A stretch of DNA of 64,000 nucleotides, from NCBI GenBank assembly GCA_006384855.1, contig VCJN01001183.1, positions 1 to 64,000 of the forward strand. Direction: 5' to 3'. Shown here in pieces: positions 57,001 through 64,000 of the stretch; the stretch's first letter is position 1; each line of letters opens with the position of its first letter. This stretch comes from Tetraselmis striata (lineage: Eukaryota > Chlorophyta > Chlorodendrophyceae > Chlorodendrales > Chlorodendraceae). The position numbers were made by a program, and so were the translations under genes. Under the pieces are notes generated by a model. That model made no database searches, had not been told where the DNA came from, and saw only the letters and a program-made list of their open reading frames with translations.

Positions 57001-58090
57001 ATCGGTGGTGCGAGTACTGCCAAAACCGTTACTACATGCGCTTTGTAGCTCTCAAGATACCATCGCCCGGCGATTCAGTGGCACCCCCTCCGTTAGCAAC
57101 AACTCCTTCCCTATCAGAATCATTGCCATGTACTATTGCTCCGCCCTCGGGTACGGGTACGGTTACGGGTGCCTGGCCCCTTCCACGGTTGTCCAACGCC
57201 ACCTCAGCTGTGCGATTCGCTTGCGCGACTTCGTAGCCCTCGATCTTGGCTTCCAGCATACGAATGCCGCGGCCTCGCGACTTTATACCATGCGCATGTA
57301 CATCGCGTGCGGGCCGGGCTCCCTATCACTTTTCAAGTCGGATCACAAGCCATCCCCCAAGGTTCCCCATGCTGTTGCTTATTCGGCCGCCGCTGCGCGG
57401 GTGCTGGCGGGCCTTCCCATACGTGGGGTTCCGCGCTTGTCACATGCCATGCCCCCATGTGTGGTGTTGATCCCTTGTGGCTTCGCTCTACCGTTGGCTC
57501 GAACCGGAATGCTACCCGCCCATCTGCCATGTCACGAAGTGTAAGTACCACATGCATGCATACCGCGCTTTGAAAAACTTGTGGGCTTCCGTGGCGATTG
57601 AAGCGGGGACGGTGCTTGACCGGGACCGCTCGGGAGTCGGCGACTTGATCCATGAGACAAATGGGATGCGCCCGGTGGGCCGCTTGCGGCCTTCGGATTT
57701 GTCGCTGGCGGAGTGGGGGTGCCCCGCGTGCGATTATACATGATCGATTTCGTGTGCGTGTCCTTCTCGACCCCCACTTGGGGCAACGACCCCCGTTGGT
57801 GCCATGCGGGGATCGCGGCGACCGAGGCGGAGCAAGGTAAGTTTATTTGCAGCGGATCGGGCGTCTTCCGCCCCGGTGCATGGTGTTCCCCGGTATTACC
57901 CTTTTGTGGTTGAGGACCACGGTCGCCTCGGAAAATCTGCTTTGACGGTGGTCTCCATCTTCGCGGTAGTGCTTGCAGTGGCAACTACTTTCCTTGATGG
58001 CGGCGATCCTTCCGCCCCGACTTCATGCTTCCTTCGTAGTCGGCATGTCCAGGCTCTTTGGAACCTTTGTCGCCAGCCTGCTTGCTGAGT
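54061..58090 (+). pseudogene. RLE-type LINE retrotransposon, decayed
   Basis: The plus-strand order is: a C2H2-like finger (FRCCDGNCGRTYQRPAPLCT then H, near 54.11 kb); a coding-like linker (54.6-54.85 kb); reverse transcriptase from 54.87 kb (LRVRQLGVGSVLVGRVRMRK; LLLLDIRTAFNEVSRGAILY; after a frameshift near 55.79 kb, SRTGVRQGDVLAPLHF and SFADDD, the polymerase metal-binding box); thumb-like pieces (HMSMLADFGGLNMALLQSKA, 56.51 kb). The C-terminal restriction-like endonuclease comes after KCKYHMHAYRALKNL: LRPSDL, then AEQGK and YYPFVVEDHGRLGKSAL in shifted frames (57.7-57.95 kb). This is the layout of R2/NeSL/Utopia-type elements. Several frameshifts make it inactive. Confidence 0.75.
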
Positions 58091-58530
58091 TCCGCCATCA
58101 CATGTCGCGCACGCACGCGGCGGGGGTTGATGCAGCGGGTCTCTGCTTGCGCGTGCATGGTACCTTGGGCGGGATTCTCTCAGCGCCGGAGTGCAGACGG
58201 CCATGTTTAATGCGTATGCTCGCGGCTGCCCATCCTGCATCCTCTTATGTTGCTGCTACTTCCACTTCGCAGCAGTTGCTATAGTAGACGTTTCCTGTTG
58301 CCTTTTCGGGTTATTTCCTGATGATCGCGTTTTCCAGCTAGCTCATATGTATATTGATTGATAATGATTACATGTGCTATTTGCAAAATTCAAGAAATCC
58401 ATGCAGAAATCTAGAAGAAAATCCAGCTTCGGGCCACAAGAGGCGGGAATCGCCATGACAGCCACCGATCAGGCATCGCCACCAGCAGCCGCCGCTCCAC
58501 GCAGTAGGGACGCTCTCCCCAACACACAAT

Positions 58531-59240
58531 CCCGGGCCACTCCAATAGCGGCACTAGGCCGAATGTGATGTGAAGGCGCCGACAGGAAAGTGGCTTCGAA
58601 GTAGAGGTCTCGCAGCAAGGAGCGGAAGTCGGGGTCCAACCCAGAACGGGGCGCCACGGGCGTGCACAGACCCAGCGCCAAATCCGCCGCCCGCTCGGTC
58701 GCGTCCCCTTCCGCCAAACGTAGAACGCCTTCCACAGCACAACATCCCGGGCCACTCCAATAGCGGCACTAGGCCGAATGTGATGTGGAGGCGCCAACAT
58801 GATAGGAAGGGACAGAGTGCTCAACGAGTAGGGAATGGAGAGCCGACCGGGCCAGCAACGAGGTAAGACGCCGGTGTCCAGTGCGCGCTGTTCCGCCCAG
58901 GGCCAAATCCGCCGTCGGCTCGGTCGCATCCCCTTCCGCCAAACGTAGAACTTCCTTCCCAGCACAACATCCCGGGCCACTCCAATATATAGCGGCACTA
59001 GGCCGAATGTGACGTGGAGGCGCCGACATGACAGGAAGGGAGAGGGTGCTCAAAGAACAGCGAACATGGAGTTGACCGGACCAGCAACGACGTAATAAGA
59101 CGCCGGTGTCCAGCGCGCGTTGTTCCGCCCAGCGCCAGATCCGCCGCCAGCTCGGCTGCGTCCCCTTCCGCCGAACGTAGAACTCCCTTCCCAACACAAC
59201 ATCCCGGGCCACTCCAATAGCGGCACTAGGCCGAATGTGA
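58531..59240 (+). repeat. Tandem repeat, ~3.2 units of 215-232 bp
   Basis: CCCGGGCCACTCCAATAGCG starts units at 58531, 58746, 58971 and 59203 (spacing 215, 225 and 232 bp); the last is truncated. The array lies just downstream of the LINE endonuclease and may be part of its 3' region. A minus-strand open frame spanning it repeats RPSAAIGVARDVVL and is a repeat shadow. Confidence 0.85.
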
Positions 59241-59252
59241 TAATCTATGTGA

Positions 59253-59325
59253 TAATCAGTGTTGGAAATTAGTCTTGCCACTGACCTTCAATTAGTCCTG
59301 CGGAATGCTTCAACGCGTGCAGTTT
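59253..59325 (+). repeat. SINE-like retroposon, copy 3, truncated and opposite strand
   Basis: CAGTGTTGGAAATTAGTCTTGC with GGAATGCTTCAACGCG corresponds to the 5' part of copies 1 and 2 on the other strand. The rest is missing. Confidence 0.55.
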
Positions 59326-60170
59326 CCTCTCTACATTATAGCTTTAGTGATGGTTAAAACTCACCGCCGAGCACCCGTGCGTTCTCTAAGGATTACCTGC
59401 GATCTCCCTGTATAAACCAAGCAGGAAATTTGTTAACCTTACCCGTACCTGCTATCCGTGACTGCATGCCGAGACTGCCGTCGTAGAGGCGCCGCAAGGG
59501 TCATTTCACTGTTGCTGCCGGTCCTGTGTCAGGGGCGGGAAAAACAAAAAGCACGCGCGCGGCGCAACGCCGCCGCGGCGCGGCAGGTAGCTGCGCCCGA
59601 CCAGATCGGCGGGTGCTCGCTCCTCCGCCGCCGCGCCATCAAGTGCTGCGAGCAGATCAGACTTCTTTACCAGCCACAACGCCACAGAAGCGATAAAGAC
59701 AGCGGCAGGTGCGCCCCCACGCGGCCAGAACGTCAGGCCCACCTCCCCTCCTGCGACTGCCGTGGACACGAGCACGCGTTCCATTCCACCGGTACCCGCA
59801 AGCCAGGTGACGCGCCGCGCTGCCCCGTTGGTCCGGCCTGGCCCGTTGGCCCGCCCTTGCAGTCGTCGGCGCAGCGGCGTAACGCTGCAGCCGTCGCTGG
59901 GCGCTGAACTGTCGACCCGACAGGGCGACAGCTCCCTCCATTCCCGACACTTCGGGTTCTCATAACGTTATACCATGGGCAACGGGCGCGTGGTGAAAGT
60001 CTGCGCGTCGACGGGCCCGCTTCTCCAGCCCGCTTCCCACTTTTCCTTTTTTTTCTGGCGCGGGGGTTATGGTGCTGATGCGGGACTCACTTCGGCTGCC
60101 TCGTTGGCCCACGCTCGGCGCTGCCGTAATTCGACACCTACCAGGCGATTAGGGTCACCCACACGCCGCG
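59326..60170. other. Upstream region of the Deg9-like gene
   Basis: GC-rich, no recognised domain in its open frames (such as 59458-59907). It probably holds the promoter and 5' UTR of the protease gene. Confidence 0.4.
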
Positions 60171-63100
60171 ATGGCACCCAAGAAGCGCCGCGCGGGGGCG
60201 GGGGCGGTGGAGGAGGTGGCGGTACCGGCGCCCGGCAGCAGCCCCGACACCGAGCTGCCGCCGGAGCCCGAGCTGCCGGGCGGCCGCAAGCGGCGGTCCA
60301 CACGCCTGGGCCAGGAGCGCCTGCAGTCCACGCACCTGCCACCGCTGGAGGCGGGTTCGCCCACCGCGATGGGCACACCGATGGGGGACCACGGCAACGA
60401 TGGGCTGATGGATGCTGTGGTGAAGGTAAGGGGTGATGTGTTGGTTGTATCCCATTCCCCAAACAAACACGGGACTAAAATTAAAAAAGAACTAAGCCAG
60501 CAGCAGGGGGCGACAGCAGAAATCCTTGGCGAGAGGGCTTCTGATATGTGTGCCGATGCGGTGTTAAGAACACATATTTTAGCTCCCAGAATTGGGGTGT
60601 CCATACCTGCGGTTAACTCTGCGGTTAACCCATGATCGTTTCTTCTGAGAGGGCAGGGCCTGTTAAACTGACCTTAACATCGCATATCGGCACCCGTATC
60701 CGAGAACGCCACCCTGTACAACTAGGCCCTGGGAGGGGAGGGATATGTTAATGCCTGTGGGTAAGACATATCGGGCCTCCTTTTGGTGTGGGGGGGGGGG
60801 GGGGGGGGGGCTACGCAGGGGATGCCTGGCGCCGCGGCAAACCGGGTTGCGGCCTGATCTCAGTGGCGCGCGCAAACCCCCATTGCCAGGTCTTCTGCGT
60901 GCACTGCGAGCCCAACTTCTCCCTGCCGTGGCAGCGCAAGCGGCAGTACAGCTCCAACAGCAGCGGCTTTGTCATCTGCACGGACCGGCGCCGCATCCTC
61001 ACCAACGCGCACTCCGTGGAGCACCATACCCAGGTGCGATGCCACAGCCGCCCCCGATGCCAACGGTGGTGGGCATGAAGGGTCACCGTTTGGGGGCAGG
61101 CTTGCACGCCTTGGAGGACGCTATGCCTGACGCTGCGTGGCGACAAACTCCTCAGGTGAAGGTGAAGCGCCGAGGCTCAGACGAGAAGTTTGTTGCGTCG
61201 GTGCTGTCCGTTGGCACTGAGTGCGACATAGGTACACCCCTGTTCCCACCATCCCCTCCTCCTGCTTGCCATCTTTGCCGCCATGCCTCCGTACGCATGT
61301 GGGACATGCACATGCACATGGTGTTATGGACTTTCTTCTGCGGGAGCGCTGATGCGGCAGCCACCTGCGCCGGCTATGTGCGCAGCTATGCTGACCGTCA
61401 AGGATGACAAGTTTTGGGAGGGCATCAAGGCGGTGCGCTTTGGCGAGCTGCCGCGCCTACAGGACGCCGTCACGGTCATTGGGTACCCCCCCCCCCCCCC
61501 CTCTGCCCCACCCCTTATCATACCAGGCCAACCCGCAGCGACACCTGCCTCTCAATGCAGCCCCTGCGATTCGCCAATGAGGGTGTCGCCTGTGCGACTT
61601 TGTGGCGCAGATTTCCGATTGGGGGCGACACCATGTCGGTGACGCAGGGCGTGGTGTCCCGCATCGAGGTGACCGCCTACGTGCACGGCGCGTCGGAGCT
61701 GCTTGGCATCCAGATCGACGCGGCCATCAACAGCGGCAACAGCGGCGGCCCCGCCTTCAACGACGTCGGCGAGTGCGTCGGCATCGCGTTTCAGTCGCTC
61801 AAGCACGAGGATGCGGAGAACATCGGCTACGTCATCCCCACGCCCGTCATCCACCACTTTATCAACGACTTTGACACCAACGGCGCGTACACCGGATTCC
61901 CCGCGCTCGGCCTGGAGTGGCAGAAGATGGAGAACCCGCACCTGCGTGAGGCGCTCAGCATGCGGGTGCGCGCGCCGCGCCCTCTCCCAGCAGCCCACTG
62001 TTACCTTTGGCCCACCCATTGTGTGAGGCTACCGGGCGTGTAGTGCTGGCGGAGACTAGAACCTGGACCGCTCATGTGTCGCCCATCTGCACATATCGCT
62101 GCTCGGTCTATCGGTGCCATTCCGCGGCCTCCACATCATGTCCATACGAATGCCAGCTTCAGGCACAGCTGATGGCGCATAGTGACTGTCTTAGGAAAAT
62201 AGACGTGCTGAGCAGAAAGGTAACGCGGCCGCTGTTATTGCCCCCTCCCTGTTAACGACCCGCAGAAGGAGCAAAAGGGGGTCCTGATCCGCCGGGTGGA
62301 GCCCACTGCGTCGGTGGCCAAGGTCATCCACCAGGGCGATATCCTGCTGAAATTTGATGGCGTGCAAATCTCCAATGACGGCACAGTCCCCTTTCGCAGG
62401 TCCCCCCCCCCCCCCCCCCCACCTCTCTCCCACTCCCTTTCCCTACTTTGTTATGATGGGCACTGAAGAGTATGCCTATCTTGTTGATACTGGGAAACAC
62501 AGAGTACATAGCGACTACCTGGTGTGCGTTTTGTCGGTTGGTGCCTGCTAGTGGCTGACAGCATGCATGGACCGTCATCTCAGCGGCGAGCGCATATCCT
62601 TCTCCTACCTTATCAGCGAGAAGTACACCACGGACACCGCCACGCTGGAGCTGATCCACAAGGGGAAGGTGAAGGTGGTGAAGACCAGCCTGGGGGTGCG
62701 CCCCTCCGACCCCCTCCCCCCCCCCCCCCCCCCCAACCTCCTTCCTGCCCCGGGGTGCTCACTGCCTCTGGCCACCCACTGCTGGATGCCATGAATGACG
62801 CTACCCTTGTTGAACCTCTGTGCGCTGTGCGGCCTGCCATGCCAGGCGCCGAACAGGCTCATTCCGGTACACATACGCGGCAAGCCGCCTTCGTACTACA
62901 TTCTCGCGGGTGAGGCCAGCTGAGGGTGTTGCTGCGCGGCTCCATCGAGCTACCCTAGCATCAGGCGCCTGGGGGCGGGTCTCATTGGCTGTGCGCCCCG
63001 CAGGCATGGTGTTCACGCCGGTGTGCGTTCCGTACATGCGCTCGGAGTACGGCAAGGAGTACGACTTCGACGCGCCGGTGAAGCTGCTGGACAAGATGAT

Positions 63101-64000
63101 GCACACCATGGCGGACCACGCCACGCAGCAGGTGGTGGTGCTGGGCCAGGTGCTCGCGTCTGACATCACCATCGGCTACGAGGACATCGTCAACACCCAG
63201 GTGCGGCTGGAACAGAGACGAGTGCCCGCATGACCCACATTTGATGTAGACCATGAGGATACTGAACATGCCAGGAACATACTGTGGAATTCAAAGTTGC
63301 GTTCTGCGGGACCGAAAAATCATGAATTGTTTTGCAGCTCTGCGTCGGAGCTTTCGTGCTGTATTCTGAATTATTTCTCCGTTTTCATGTTTTTCCTTCG
63401 TCGCAGGGGGTCGAAAACGTTACCTATCCGCAGACCGATTGTATTTACACAGTATTGCGAACTATGACTGCGTATATGAGTTACGGCTGCGAACATGGCA
63501 ATGATAACACTGCGAATAAGAACCCGTCCTGCCCGCCAGAGGTTGAATGTAAACCGAACTACAGCAAGCGTTCTTATAGGTGGCATGCAAGCCGAATCAG
63601 AGGCTTGTAATAGGGGTTCTTTTAGGTGCGTCGGCATCTGTATATATTTTCAGCGCTTGCTGGGTAGATAGACAGATAACGTACATAGGTAGAGCCAATC
63701 CTGTTGATTTTTCTGTCCTGCTACTATAACCGCAGCATTTTAAAACCGCAGCATTTGCACGATAGCGCACCCGCTCCAGCCGCCCCAGTAACTCTCTGTT
63801 TTCCCTCCTGGGCGGGCGTGCAGGTGCTGAAGTGCAACGGGCTGCCCGTGAACAACCTGGAGGACCTGGCCAACGCGGTGGAGAGCTGCAAGGCCAAGTA
63901 CCTGCGCCTGGACCTGGAGTACAACCAGGTGGTAGTGCTCGACAATTCGACGGCGCGCGAGGCGACCAAGGCCATCCTGGAGACGCACTGCATCCCGGCG
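60171..64000 (+). CDS. DEG9: Deg9-like HtrA/DegP serine protease, 3' end beyond the window
   Basis: Ten exons join in phase: 60171-60425, 60890-61033, 61156-61231, 61386-61482, 61611-61965, 62266-62399, 62584-62695, 62846-62909, 63004-63200 and 63824 to the edge. This is an ATP-independent trypsin-type protease. The catalytic triad is intact: His in [11 protein letters not shown] (residue ~126), Asp in VGTECDIAML (~157), Ser in [10 protein letters not shown] (~235). A first PDZ follows ([20 protein letters not shown] then [13 protein letters not shown] sequence), then the Deg2/Deg9-specific linker with [17 protein letters not shown], then a second PDZ ([16 protein letters not shown]). Basic N-terminal clusters ([14 protein letters not shown]) look nuclear, as for plant Deg9. 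Introns 4, 6 and 7 have 16-19-nt C runs close to the donor. Confidence 0.9.

Noticed and set aside
58411..59281. Long minus-strand open frames with repeated RPSAAIGVARDV peptides
   Set aside because: They run through the tandem DNA repeat and repeat with it; no domain, no splice or start support.
59458..59950. 149-codon plus-strand frame upstream of the protease
   Set aside because: Low-complexity, no family, and the protease has a good ATG of its own at 60171.
1..64000. Bacterial contamination or a prokaryotic defence island
   Set aside because: Multiple spliced genes, eukaryotic transposons and microsatellites throughout; no operons or Shine-Dalgarno-led genes.

Overview
The window looks like nuclear DNA of a eukaryote, most likely a chlorophyte green alga. 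The genes carry many short GT-AG introns, the coding exons are GC-rich, and TGTAA polyadenylation-type signals lie behind two genes. The retroelements resemble those of Volvocales and relatives (DIRS/Kangaroo-like, an RLE-type LINE, a copia-type LTR element). The assignment is an inference; no rRNA or organellar marker is present. G or C homopolymers of 15-38 nt are unusually frequent.

Layout. Bases 1-10.1 kb are repeats. A small, young LTR retrotransposon (1992-3546) has 226-bp LTRs, an ACCCC target duplication and a primer site matching the anticodon loop of initiator tRNA-Met. Remains of DIRS-like elements follow (terminal repeats, two gag-like fragments, a tyrosine recombinase), then a ~200-bp satellite (8523-10140). 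At 11.2-13.7 kb is a Golgi-type Gal3ST-like sulfotransferase (+), and at 15.6-17.8 kb a DUF4864-type gene (-). From 19 to 42 kb most of the sequence is mobile DNA: a decayed MULE/FAR1 transposase, a 2.8-kb element with ~350-bp terminal inverted repeats, a tandem array of 370-bp foldback units, a Cys-cluster ORF, a BED-finger/Tudor-like gene, a decayed Transposase_21 (CACTA/TNP2-like) element and a second DIRS-type recombinase fragment.

From 42.9 to 52.4 kb is a gene island: a SAP-domain protein (+), a long coiled-coil protein with two hydrophobic segments (-), and a secreted PAN/beta-propeller lectin-like protein (-). A SINE-like family sits around it. From 54 to 58.3 kb is a decayed LINE with an N-terminal zinc finger, reverse transcriptase and C-terminal restriction-like endonuclease, followed by a tandem repeat. 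At 60.2-64 kb, running off the end, is a Deg9-like HtrA serine protease (+) with at least ten exons.

The host genes form no operon or obvious shared pathway. The main themes are the dense and varied transposon load, several elements carrying chromatin- or DNA-binding modules (BED, Tudor-like, possible ELM2, SAP-like context), and introns whose sense strand often carries a pure C tract next to a splice site.
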